From a virus: DNA of 25,568 nt. The notes beneath the pieces are model-generated. The model was not told the origin of the DNA, did no database searches, and worked only from the letters and a program-made list of their open reading frames with translations. The position numbers and the translations under genes are program-made. The stretch covers positions 1 through 25,568 of the IMG/VR virus record IMGVR_UViG_3300017697_000086; one strand, given 5' to 3'. Of the stretch, positions 19,401 through 22,508 are shown piece by piece (positions within the stretch are counted from its first letter, which is position 1; every line of letters starts with the position of its first letter).

Positions 19401-19822
19401 AAACAAGCTATGTTGCTAATGGCGCGATTAAGTATGTACAAGTACTTCTACCGTTTGCTCCAATTCCAAATCCTGCAAGTGCAGTAGGATGGTATAAAGA
19501 TACAATTCCAGAAGAGTATTGGGAAGCACAAGACATCGAAGTGATTGTTGCAGGACGTAGATTGCGTAAGACACCTATTGATTTATACACTTATACAGCA
19601 CAAGATAGTCCAGAAGGCGACACGCAAGTTGAAGCAGAATATGCAGTAAACAAAGCTGTAGGAGCATATGTACGTTTAACTACACCACCGCCACAAGGCA
19701 CAACAGTTAATATTATAAGAAAGATAGGAACAAACTGGTCTGAAGAAGGCTCAACACTTGCACAAAGCAATTCAGACGTTGCAAAATTCTTACGTGAGAA
19801 GACAACCGACTTACCTCGATAA
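4406..19822 (+). CDS. Giant multidomain virion structural protein (5138 aa), probable baseplate/tail component in the gp7 position
   Basis: One unbroken frame of 15.4 kb encodes about 0.57 MDa. ATG overlaps the gp6 stop (TAATG); TGGAGG at 4388-4393 lies 12 bases upstream. T4 synteny puts it where wedge genes 7 and 8 lie (1032 and 334 aa in T4), so a baseplate role is inferred. The N-terminus (residues 1-160, with FRTQVNNKFL, KLNGYYGR and YYWLPNGP) resembles, from memory, giant proteins of marine T4-like phages. Visible modules in order: a possible cupredoxin-like strand pair (about 193-226); five CBM5/12-like modules (from 228, 1475, 1733, 2223 and 2869); an FG-GAP propeller in two pieces (2137-2219 and 2959-3174); GxGY repeats (about 3572 and 3938); a YIEEVKPYKTKIREYLS block (about 3855); a GQLMEGVDYGGVEV block (about 4141); Ig-like repeats (4360-4780); an IPT/TIG domain (4920-4998); and a conserved C-terminal domain. 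No signal peptide or membrane segment is seen. About six cysteines were counted by eye. Confidence 0.88.
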   Translation: MAYNKNDQNESPLPGGSENPRRTSSQHLPRYFRTQVNNKFLASTLDQLMQPGTAEKLNGYYGREEAKGRQAGDYYIGDVSKSRNDYQLEPVSIIKDSLNNVNFYGDYNDYINQLRALGSTVEDHSVINQDEYYAWNPHISWDKFVNFREYYWLPNGPQTVQIVGQTDEVVSTFKVKVIDNGENYGFVFTPDGLTQNPTLTLYRGIKYRFEIDAEGNPLSFRTRKETAASWRKDWTYSQNEKVNYNGSIYLATVSHHSKTEFEEDNWYLDTSFNLTSNISAQSVDKGVIELTVDSSTPNIIYYMSDSDVYASGVIDVKDIVEATSINVEQELLGLQSYTTGSGYALSNGMKVKFAGNVIPKKYSNGSWYVEGVGDSINLISEEALNIPSEFTKDLTVQFDAEGFDRLPFSEAIGYPVNKDYITINRSSLDGNLWSKYNRWFHRSVIEQSAKINNQDNEIDEAQRASRPIIEFNSGLKLFNFGTAAKSNVDLVDTFTKDVFSNVEGALGYNVDGIDLTNGMRVVFIADTDPLVTGRIFEVKFITINNRRQITLVETDDSLPVTNETILCTQGTSNKGKVFWYNGTSWTEAQRKTKLHQSPLFSIYDKDGIEFSDTTVYESSTFEGTTLFEYKQGTGTTDSELGFPISYRSIENVGDIAFNFALLSDAFTYIPLGESPVTTEVKLGYLRKYSAINTFEIQNGWKKAEANSSQPVIRQYIVDNSRTFYTVDAYEQSGTLTDLWLKVYVNNALKFKDIDYTTEVNAQNDLIIRFNTTLSVGDNIIIKTKSKAVKKPNVGKYEIVKSLERNPLNTDINEFTLGEVNDHVGTIVEEVESFAGVFPGVGNLRDLGNLSKYGKRIVKHASPLNLPLYHILDKEANVVKSLKFARREYGKFKRSFLKVANSLGFSGPVKQHVDLILQELVKDKIPSMPFYFSDMSPFGAANISNIEIEEVDSIYFALSEAFDLTTLSSKAVHVYQNGLQLMHGSDYTFNDQGFVVINTAKEIGDIITIYEYENTNGCFIPPTPTKLGLFPKFEPLMFQDDTYLETQTVIQGHDGSITIAFGDFRDDLILELEKRIFNNLKKDYDTDMFDIYNFLPGHSRTTGLTTEQINSAMLSDFVQWMQLVDDDYTINTAFNRADQFTFNHTGMEDVNGNTVHGWWRAVYKFAYDTDRPHTHPWEMLGFTVKPTWWDTQYGEAPYTSNNFLMWEDIEAGIINEPSKSSYVNKKFKRNGLTSHLPVDESGNLINPILSSFIVSYNTTDLNANFAYGDHSPVETAWRRSSEYPFALITSLLLNQPSKVMSTCFDRERQVRDTIGDIVYVDPNRQLKLVDLQFPNTIDDTSRVFTSGLVNYIYDYLTTSITSPYTDYTSNVKSINNQIGFRVAGYTNKDKFKLILDSRSPTNNGNVFIPEENYKVFLSVSAPVQTVFYSGVIVEKQSYGFIVRGYNNEQPFFNINTAQALANDPIINVGSVSTSYVQWDSNKTYVSGSTVEYQNSYYRVSTGHVSGPAFDPTKFTKLPKLPEEGGAEAYFRTAFRNIITKVPYGTVYKTLQEVVDFLLGYSHYLESQGFVFDYYSDKDEFVSNWKTSARELMFWSTQNWNAGSVITLSPGAFQLKFKSKYSVVDDIYDTFYGYSLLKSDGKKLKTENVSLTRENPNEFVVRPKATEDGIFAVRLALVQKEHAVIIDNKTVFGDIIYDQEPGYRQERIRVLGYRTADWDGSINIPGFVFDNAKVTEWKQWQDYSIGDLVKYKEFFYTARNKVSGTTVFDADQWVRLVDEPKMELIPNFEYKVNQFADFYDLDTDNFDLEQQKFAQHLIGYQNREYLANIINDDVSQYKFYQGMLQDKGTKNALTKLFDVLSSANKESLEFYEEWAIKVGQYGAAEGFEEVEYLLDETQFKLEPQSIELVNTITGDETDLVYRIRPFEAYLSPNNYNHAPFPSKYVYDTYTKNNGYVNPQDVDFIVDNYDSILNIDYSKCVLGNLIWVGNVNRTWDIFNHSKDEISVVEAIENQGNGQLVTSSTPFNINENDIIGIEVVFDGEEGNTVVNGFYKVSKIENTVLTLAGLVIEDAVVSASRVSRLVSVRVETPLIASNLIQENPEVTKVWIDEDANYKWGVRSKTTSWNLHQTVPYTESTTNHSFGSVIGVDGKNTVLAAGAPDDGNGKVYIYSRAGNGGSYQITQVIEPDLSLSDSGMRYGSTLDISDDGKYLVVGAPDASNVKTSYRSDFEEEQSYSPLDIVRYQDALWKANVTIQPKVDNIEFGSFESVPQIMTDLSQTEVDDVQIPVILTGDYPFTNVITDHFIVKAPLDMYAGSGIGDAVEFVWNDLTYANQSSTSLTSIEPFGGNVEPFTKEYLSDKFIIAQKIDAILYIENSNTVPLDGQIVESTTGFGTVAYRFNPTGDDARLVIYISDLNGTFGKVGSLTTSIGEYVGEYITAAPTDVAAGAETKWGGYWRFATKANSTYNVVENNLDYGRGLIINDVIPASTVEADPTLGSYNNRYYYNILNYATDLISSKDTIHSEITTLSYAGNPGPAGVNATFGSQLYVLKAPKLLTDSLTAAGITQDAPGNPQVDVFLNTMPAFLSGYAPDVTTIGLTNLELNKKHTVYDVWDGYIDILVTKNDSNDQPLEPKIGLTVQDVTNLGTAEVVFYQKFDNANIRLYLKGISGNWAKGLNFGENREIQWISDGSGDPYYDPAIGFRVFGQIQERSFPLDAAGIGKMIVLKAIEDIPLSAASTIFDAEYWFYDEQTVQGIPRLANLPSNNNNDWEEVFNLPLSATGISSGLTNEGYYSIYQRSGVGQFVKLNSYTVADRANDSKLSADVKFAKSGSLGRLFIKTAATDVDPGRIYIILNGQANNTNYGWEFSADKNYRGEFSNTRSYFEDNIVYLDSVLYTAETNIAPGEFNPSDWNEIINPLDYLGYIPNTTGNIVGVDSSLVYDPINGQNGFVIDTTNLSVFAKSFDVSKSGDVIVVSASYTSDTPNAVFVYRNVNGSFYKAQTIESPNKTTAYGDNVAISNDGKLIAVSAAFDDTAENDSGKVYIYAQVDGVFELQQELYSLSKERAELFGWTIDFDGNQLLVGSRNGDSFVETNFSDNTTFDGGFTRLRSYDKDAGIVRLYERQGNILVYAETIDYDADGVRFFGRNIKLKNNHIYVGLPQFQRTPTRQGVLLDYRIPDNTKVWSTLRAAKDTVDVNKIKRVMLYDVAKSEIVQYLDYIDVLQGKIAGPAEQELTYKTYYDPAVYSAGISGNIDPTNSWGESQTGQLWWNLTNAKFLNPYQDNVIFSTNSWNLPATSINTIDVFEWVESDLLPSEWDLISGTDEGISQGITGTSRSGDDAYVVKRLYDNATGTFSTRYYFWVLNKTTIPNVDGRLLSATNVANLISNPQNEGYRFVSFISPTQLSLTNCDDLIRNKDIALSVQYWTIDNQEINIHNQYQVITEGLETSVPNIDIERKWIDSLVGFDTSNRAVPATELSPKEKYGTLNSPRQGWFVNREEALNQAVKRINGVLLKTLIIDDKDISSLTQIDQPPSVSSNRFDRSIETLTELQFVGVARASRATIEPIIENGKIVRVTITDGGRGYITAPLVTVLGKGQDAVITTEINSAGQVISATVLEEGQYYDEATVLSVRRYTVLVESDNTLNGKWALYERDTVNKEWILVESQAYDVVKYWDYIDWYDTGVNAFTEIDFIIDFPYDLPSINDEIGDVVKIKNVGTGGWLLLEKINNETGVDYSVNYKTIGRENGTIQFKDTLYDVQSSLVGFDTTTYDVLSFDALPSAETRIVLETIRDKIFIDDLAIEWNNLFFASIRYVFSEQGFVDWAFKTSFIKAKHNVGNLEQSVNFKNDNLESYEAYIEEVKPYKTKIREYLSSYESLDNSQTVTSDFDLPARFEPTSGVIQPQVVKVVNDAIQILDADITTYPNKNWADNVGFKIAEIKLADAGKGYTNAPIIKIEGSGTGATAVASLGRNGTISAITVTNSGVGYLTAPTVTIDGTVNSTGTLAKAVAILGNTPIRTMTTAIKFDRVSGIYEFVTLDTVETFNASGLKVKFDLNWPLDLRTTKIKIFKDNEEVLGRKYTYRNVLDQTKEYDRYLGQVEFFDPPAAGSVIKIEYFKDTKLLKAQDRVNLTYDPQDAQFGNTLGQLMEGVDYGGVEVSSFGFAGTTGWDAGAWFAQGWDIYDTTFEDEIFQIRDDSTRYLTFAKPLETGVTYNVYKNGIRIDAADWDPSVPSPTNPTARMLPITGAGQTGIALYDDDTEVASNIVVLDEDAVPTNDGDVLIFRKTTSDGSFIADPESYDSAIDGGNLAYSNATGLRSEDINIDGDGFVTPTTSKGPEEVVPGQVMDTLDIQVFEKPMGGASQITSLNYIGNGVTKVFNIGSTPGKKENLFVKVGNQLKTNNDFAIDFVRKEIVFNTAPIDGSRVNIVNVGLSAASILDIDNYIGDGATNDFLTNARWEDNATAYVTVDGVTTEVALIKSDESYAYPNNFIISFPVTPRAGANIRVLLAVGGIDVLEQYSQVTVDTLTADGSTMQFDLTSAPFEQQPESAYTLVKVNNRILSPGYSERFEVTNSRQYQLDLTQIPVGAANAYDLAVYLNGTEIEYIQSWTYEGAGIFDSTVDPQSQPGSTITLEAGIGDPGDVLTVFVLTDGEYRMGYYESDNTYVKTPGVLHLDSAYSEGDVITVYQFSNHNSQGFERQVITVEEKTELTIGTPQYYKYNWVKQGYIKLRKPAIDAQYVWVILNGELLSPNIEYTVTGTNDYVRLQQQPNEGDVIQILHFGNSVVTNKFGFRIFKDILNRVHYKRLEELYELAQPLNWYDTSIHVVDASDLPNPEYNTKYPGVIFIEGERIEYFGRNDNELLQLRRGTLGTGVKETYATGSKFMEQGRATTIPYKDTTNNISVTAGGYSLGSTLYENSINVTVTNIEYDFNNNTAFPLGGQVCTVTGTGFTDRAEIYVGETQVTTTFVSETKLTFITPALPVGAYDLIVVNPFTNVPIDTPQTSYVANGAIKYVQVLLPFAPIPNPASAVGWYKDTIPEEYWEAQDIEVIVAGRRLRKTPIDLYTYTAQDSPEGDTQVEAEYAVNKAVGAYVRLTTPPPQGTTVNIIRKIGTNWSEEGSTLAQSNSDVAKFLREKTTDLPR
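5087..5220 (+). repeat. CBM5/12-like module 1 of the giant protein
   Basis: Residues about 228-272. The pattern is W, then Y, then K-V-x-Y, then IYLA, and finally a distal W (W266), spaced as in the other four copies. It resembles the small aromatic carbohydrate-binding modules of chitinases (CBM5/12). It directly follows a stretch with LYRGIKYRFEID that may be a cupredoxin-like fold. Confidence 0.5.
8828..8960 (+). repeat. CBM5/12-like module 2 of the giant protein
   Basis: Residues about 1475-1519: W1477, then KTYVSGSTVEYQNSYYRVS, then an F near the end where copies 1, 3 and 5 have W. The spacing of W, Y, V-x-Y and YY matches the other copies. The terminal Trp is replaced, so ligand binding here is less certain. 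Confidence 0.5.
9602..9736 (+). repeat. CBM5/12-like module 3 of the giant protein
   Basis: Residues about 1733-1777: W1735 and W1738, then DYSIGDLVKYKEFFYTA and a distal QW. This is the best match of the five to the CBM5/12 pattern (W..Y..GD.V.Y...YY.A....W). It is flanked by blocks that read as highly conserved in related giant phage proteins (EPGYRQERIRVLGY before; AQHLIGYQNREYL after). Confidence 0.6.
10814..11062 (+). repeat. FG-GAP beta-propeller repeats, first part (giant protein)
   Basis: Residues about 2137-2219 hold two FG-GAP_2-type repeats. The first has FGSVIGVDG, LAAGAPDD and GKVYIY; the second has YGSTLDISDDG and LVVGAP. Such repeats form blades of integrin-alpha-like propellers. 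Two blades cannot close a propeller; the remaining blades occur about 740 residues later. Confidence 0.75.
11072..11215 (+). repeat. CBM5/12-like module 4 of the giant protein, at the left edge of the propeller insertion
   Basis: Residues about 2223-2268: SYSPLDIVRYQDALWKANV followed by a Phe-containing end. The first aromatic is F and the terminal W is missing, so this is a divergent copy. It begins directly after the second FG-GAP blade. Confidence 0.45.
13010..13150 (+). repeat. CBM5/12-like module 5 of the giant protein, at the right edge of the propeller insertion
   Basis: Residues about 2869-2915: FSNTRSYFEDNIVYLDSVL, then YTAETNIAPGEF and the distal DW (W2910). It matches modules 1 and 3 in spacing. 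About 45 residues separate it from the point where the FG-GAP propeller resumes. Confidence 0.5.
13280..13927 (+). repeat. FG-GAP beta-propeller repeats, second part (giant protein)
   Basis: Residues about 2959-3174 show about four further blades: AKSFDVSKSGDVIVVSA, YGDNVAISNDGKLIAVSA with GKVYIY, FGWTIDFDGNQLLVGS with GIVRLY, and FGRNIKLKNNHIYVGLP. With the two blades at 10814-11062 this gives about six or seven, the number expected for a closed propeller. Confidence 0.7.
15113..15298 (+). repeat. GxGY-type beta repeat, copy 1 (giant protein)
   Basis: Residues about 3570-3631: ITDGGRGYITAPLVTVLGKG followed by a second, degenerate half (VLEEGQYYDEATV). The pair looks like a small all-beta repeat often seen in phage appendage proteins. 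Its function is unknown. Confidence 0.5.
16214..16440 (+). repeat. GxGY-type beta repeat, copy 2 (giant protein)
   Basis: Residues about 3937-4012 show two well-kept halves: ADAGKGYTNAPIIKIEGSG and TNSGVGYLTAPTVTIDG. They align with each other and with the copy at 15113-15298. The strict GxGYxxAPxVxIxG pattern supports a repeat unit and not chance similarity. Confidence 0.6.
17496..18740 (+). repeat. Array of Ig-like/beta-sandwich repeats near the C-terminus of the giant protein
   Basis: Several units share the plan: an opening G-x-G-x-T-x-x-F, then a strand with V-x-V-N-G, then a dY-type strand, then P-x-x-G-D/S-x-I-x-I. Units are visible from about 17496 (YIGNGVTKVFN, VKVGNQLKTNNDF, APIDGSRVNIV), 17710 (YIGDGATNDF, TPRAGANIRVLL), 17959 (LTADGSTMQFDL, VKVNNRILSPGY) and 18556 (VILNGELLSPNIEY, QPNEGDVIQIL). 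Similar isolated units lie near 6602, 7291 and 16538. They are probably structural spacers. Confidence 0.5.
19163..19398 (+). other. IPT/TIG-like domain (giant protein)
   Basis: Residues about 4920-4998 contain the IPT/TIG pattern: GGQVCTVTGTGF, then an A-E-I-Y-V strand, then TKLTFITPALPVGAYDLIVV. This Ig-like fold is common in surface-exposed and receptor-binding proteins, including phage tail proteins. Confidence 0.65.
19484..19822 (+). other. Conserved C-terminal domain of the giant protein
   Basis: Residues about 5027-5138 have the run GRRLRK, SPEGD, EAEYAV, VRLTTPPPQGT and KFLREKTTDLP. From memory this arrangement recurs at the C-termini of tail and structural proteins in T4-like marine phages. 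It argues that the protein ends at its natural terminus and is not truncated. Confidence 0.55.
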
Positions 19823-19825
19823 ATA
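19818..19825 (+). promoter_or_regulatory. T4-type late promoter upstream of the 204-aa gene
   Basis: GATAAATA matches TATAAATA at 7 of 8 positions and lies 19 bases before the ATG at 19845. It overlaps the stop codon of the giant gene (TAA at 19820-19822), so the end of that gene also carries the promoter. An AGGAAGAG ribosome site follows at 19832-19839. Confidence 0.7.
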
Positions 19826-19844
19826 GTATACAGGAAGAGAAAAA

Positions 19845-20459
19845 ATGGCAGATAAATTAAATGATTTAAACGGGGTATTGCTCCAGGGGCATATCAAAAT
19901 ACACAACCCAGAAACTGGGGAAGTATTAATAGATAAGCGCAATGCAATTCACTACGAAAATATGAGTATCTCTCTAGCAGAGTCGCTGGGCAACGGCGGT
20001 ACTGGATGGATTTATGAAATGGCGTTTGGCAACGGCGGAACGTCGGTTGACCCCACAGGCATCATTACATACTTAACTCCTAACAGTACAGGAACTAATG
20101 CTAGTTTGTATAATCAAACATATTCTAAAGTAGTTGACGATAGAAGTGTTAACAACCTTGATCCAATTCGTAATAAGATTGAAACAAGACACGTTAGCGG
20201 CACAAACTACACTGACATTCTTGTTAGTTGTTTGTTAGACTATGGTGAACCAAATGGACAAGATGCATTTGACAATGCTACAGATGAAACAAGTTCTTAT
20301 ATCTTTGATGAACTTGGATTAAGAGCTTATTCAGCAGCAGGTACAGGACGTCTGCTCACACACGTTATCTTCCACCCTGTACAAAAGAGCTTAAACAGAC
20401 TTATCCAAGTTGATTATACTGTGAGAGTACAATCACTTAGCGGTTTTAACGAGGTGTAA
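19845..20459 (+). CDS. Putative tail/baseplate structural protein (204 aa)
   Basis: I do not recognise a named family, but the sequence looks like a conserved phage structural protein. Residues 1-40 include NGVLLQGHIKIHNPETGEVL and NAIHYENM. Residues 50-80 are glycine-rich with FGNGGTSVDPTGIITYLTPN. The C-terminal third has FDELGLR (155-161), LLTHVIFHPVQKSLNRLIQV (170-189) and an end made of beta-like strands. No signal peptide, membrane segment or enzyme motif is visible. AGGAAGAG at 19832-19839 supports the start, and a late promoter lies just upstream. The next gene starts 3 bases after the stop, so this protein is co-expressed with the collar-domain fibre and may connect the baseplate (giant protein) to the fibres. 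In T4 this region holds genes 8 to 11; equivalence to any of these is not shown. Confidence 0.8.
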   Translation: MADKLNDLNGVLLQGHIKIHNPETGEVLIDKRNAIHYENMSISLAESLGNGGTGWIYEMAFGNGGTSVDPTGIITYLTPNSTGTNASLYNQTYSKVVDDRSVNNLDPIRNKIETRHVSGTNYTDILVSCLLDYGEPNGQDAFDNATDETSSYIFDELGLRAYSAAGTGRLLTHVIFHPVQKSLNRLIQVDYTVRVQSLSGFNEV

Positions 20460-20462
20460 TAG

Positions 20463-22508
20463 ATGCCATATACGATTCCATATTCAGACGAAGCAAACAA
20501 CGGTACTATTACAGTAGTTGACAATACAGTTGATCAAACTACAAGTTTAAAGTTTCCGGGCAGAAATTCCACATCATATGGTACTGCAATTGCTGAAAAC
20601 TTTTTACATTTATTAGAAAATTTTGCTAGTGCTACACAACCAGATCGTCCTACTGAAGGACAAATGTGGTATGACACTACTCCAGGCGCAGAGCAACTTA
20701 AAGTTTATGACGGAACAGTGTGGATCCCGAGTGGGGGCCTAAACAGAGCACCAACTGCTCCTGATGTTGCGTTTTCACAATCAGGTGATTTGTGGGTAGA
20801 TACAGACAATCAGCAATTATATCTTAACTCAGGTTCGGGTTGGGTGCTTGTTGGTCCTACATTTAGTGATGGTCTTGCAACTGGCGCAAGTCCGTTAACT
20901 GTTACAGGTACAGATAACGAACAACATACAGTAGTGCAAGTAGAAGTAAATGCACAACCTGTTGCATTAATTGCAACTGACTCCTTTACACCGAAATCAG
21001 TTATTCCGGGTTTTACAGTAATTAACCCAGGAATTAATTTAGCTAACAAAGACATCACTGGCGACGGCGCTCCTAAATTCTACGGAACAGCTGAAAAAGC
21101 AGAAAACTTAATTGTTAATAATATTAGTGTTGCTGCTGGAAACTTTTTACGAGGTGACGTAACTAGTACAACACTATTTCCTGTAAACGTACAAAACAAT
21201 ACAGGACTTGTTATTGGTACCGATGCTGCAATCAACATAGGAGTTGAAGGCCAAGCTGGTATTATTAGACACCAGATTGAAGGATCAAATATCGATCTTC
21301 AAGTTAAGAACTCGGGCAGTACTAAAACTGTATTACGTGTTGATTCTAATTTACGTGTAGGCATTAATAATGAAGCCCCAGACGAGGCACTTGATGTTAC
21401 TGGCAATATTCAAACTGATTCAAACTTATTTGTAAACGGAACAACTCAAAGTACAACTATTGGCACAGGTAGTGTTATTGTTAAAGGCGGAGTTGGTATT
21501 GCTAAAAATGTAAACGTTGGCGGCGCAGCACAGGTATTAGGTGTTACTACATTAGCAAATACTATTCCAGACGGCAACAACACTCGTAACTTAGGATCCG
21601 CCACATCTAAATGGCAAAATATGTATGCAACAACATTTATTGGTAACTTAACTGGTAATGTTAATGGTACAGTTTCTGGTATTGCTGGATCAGCAAATAA
21701 ACTAACTTCGGCATCTACCTTTAGAATCACAGGAGACATTGTTGCAGATGACGTTACGTTTGACGGGCAAACAGGCGGCTCGTTAAAAACATTTACAACT
21801 AGAATCGGTAACGCTATTATTTCGGCTCGAGATGCTACTACTAGTACACAAATTGATGATGAAATGATCATTAACCGAGTTTCGGGTAATACAGGGTTAT
21901 ACAAAACATCTAGAAAAACATTATTATCAGCAGTACCAATTAATCCGGCAGGAGTATTGATGCCATATGCGGGCACAAGTATTCCAAGAGACTGGCTATT
22001 ATGTGACGGTGGCCAATATAGAATTTCAGAATATAGTAGTCTGTTTGATGCTATTGGTTATAACTTTGGCGCTCGTGTTTCACTTCCGTCAGGGTTTTTT
22101 AAAGTACCAGACATGCGTGGTAGAACACCACTGGGTGCTGACAATATGGGCGGAACAAACGCAAATGTTGTAAACGCAGACTATGCACAAAGTATTGGAC
22201 AAATAGGCGGATCAGAATTTGAAGTAATCGATACTACTAATTTGCCAGAACACAAGCACGATTTACGTGCAGGCGACACAAAAACAGGACCACAATTTTA
22301 TGCAGTCCAAAGAGATTCAGACGAAACTCCAGAAGGATCAATTTACTTTGGGTTAAATCCTGCAGACTCAGTTACGTCTGCATACGGCCTACCTAACTCT
22401 GGAGGACTTTTAGTTGACCCAGACACAGACGTAGGACAACCTTTAAATGTTATGAATCCAACAATGACATTTAACTATATCATCTATACTGGCAGGACAA
22501 TATCATGA
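20463..22508 (+). CDS. Tail fibre protein with phage tail-collar domain (681 aa)
   Basis: This is a fibre or receptor-binding protein. Residues 1-135 form an N-terminal module shared with the next two genes: AENFLHLLENFA (44-55), GQMWYD (66-71), LKVYDG (79-84) and GDLWVDTDNQQLY (108-120). A beta-rich shaft follows, with a fibre-type stretch INNEAPDEALDVTGNI and Gly-rich repeats (VIVKGGVGIAKNVNVGG). The tail-collar domain begins near residue 500 (MPYAG, DWLLCDGGQY, VPDMRGRTPLGAD). The distal part has LPEHKHDL with H597 and H599, similar to the H-x-H metal sites known in T4 gp12 and gp37, and ends in FNYIIYTGR. The start is supported by GAGGTG at 20451-20456. The stop overlaps the next ATG (ATGA), indicating coupling. 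Family and role are well supported; the receptor is unknown. Confidence 0.9.
   Translation: MPYTIPYSDEANNGTITVVDNTVDQTTSLKFPGRNSTSYGTAIAENFLHLLENFASATQPDRPTEGQMWYDTTPGAEQLKVYDGTVWIPSGGLNRAPTAPDVAFSQSGDLWVDTDNQQLYLNSGSGWVLVGPTFSDGLATGASPLTVTGTDNEQHTVVQVEVNAQPVALIATDSFTPKSVIPGFTVINPGINLANKDITGDGAPKFYGTAEKAENLIVNNISVAAGNFLRGDVTSTTLFPVNVQNNTGLVIGTDAAINIGVEGQAGIIRHQIEGSNIDLQVKNSGSTKTVLRVDSNLRVGINNEAPDEALDVTGNIQTDSNLFVNGTTQSTTIGTGSVIVKGGVGIAKNVNVGGAAQVLGVTTLANTIPDGNNTRNLGSATSKWQNMYATTFIGNLTGNVNGTVSGIAGSANKLTSASTFRITGDIVADDVTFDGQTGGSLKTFTTRIGNAIISARDATTSTQIDDEMIINRVSGNTGLYKTSRKTLLSAVPINPAGVLMPYAGTSIPRDWLLCDGGQYRISEYSSLFDAIGYNFGARVSLPSGFFKVPDMRGRTPLGADNMGGTNANVVNADYAQSIGQIGGSEFEVIDTTNLPEHKHDLRAGDTKTGPQFYAVQRDSDETPEGSIYFGLNPADSVTSAYGLPNSGGLLVDPDTDVGQPLNVMNPTMTFNYIIYTGRTIS
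21960..22154 (+). other. Phage tail-collar domain
   Basis: Residues about 500-564 carry the hallmarks of the tail-collar family (PF07484 type): MPYAGTSIP, WLLCDGG, the tyrosine/serine-rich SEYSSLFDAIG, then VPDMRGRTPLGA. In T4 gp12 this fold lies near the receptor-binding tip. The H-x-H motif follows about 30 residues downstream, as in related fibres. Confidence 0.85.

Noticed and set aside
4406-19822. The giant frame as an assembly artefact or fusion of several genes by lost stops
   Set aside because: The frame stays open through continuous domain-like sequence with the same codon style, no duplicated DNA blocks were seen, and both ends look natural (coupled start, conserved C-terminal domain).
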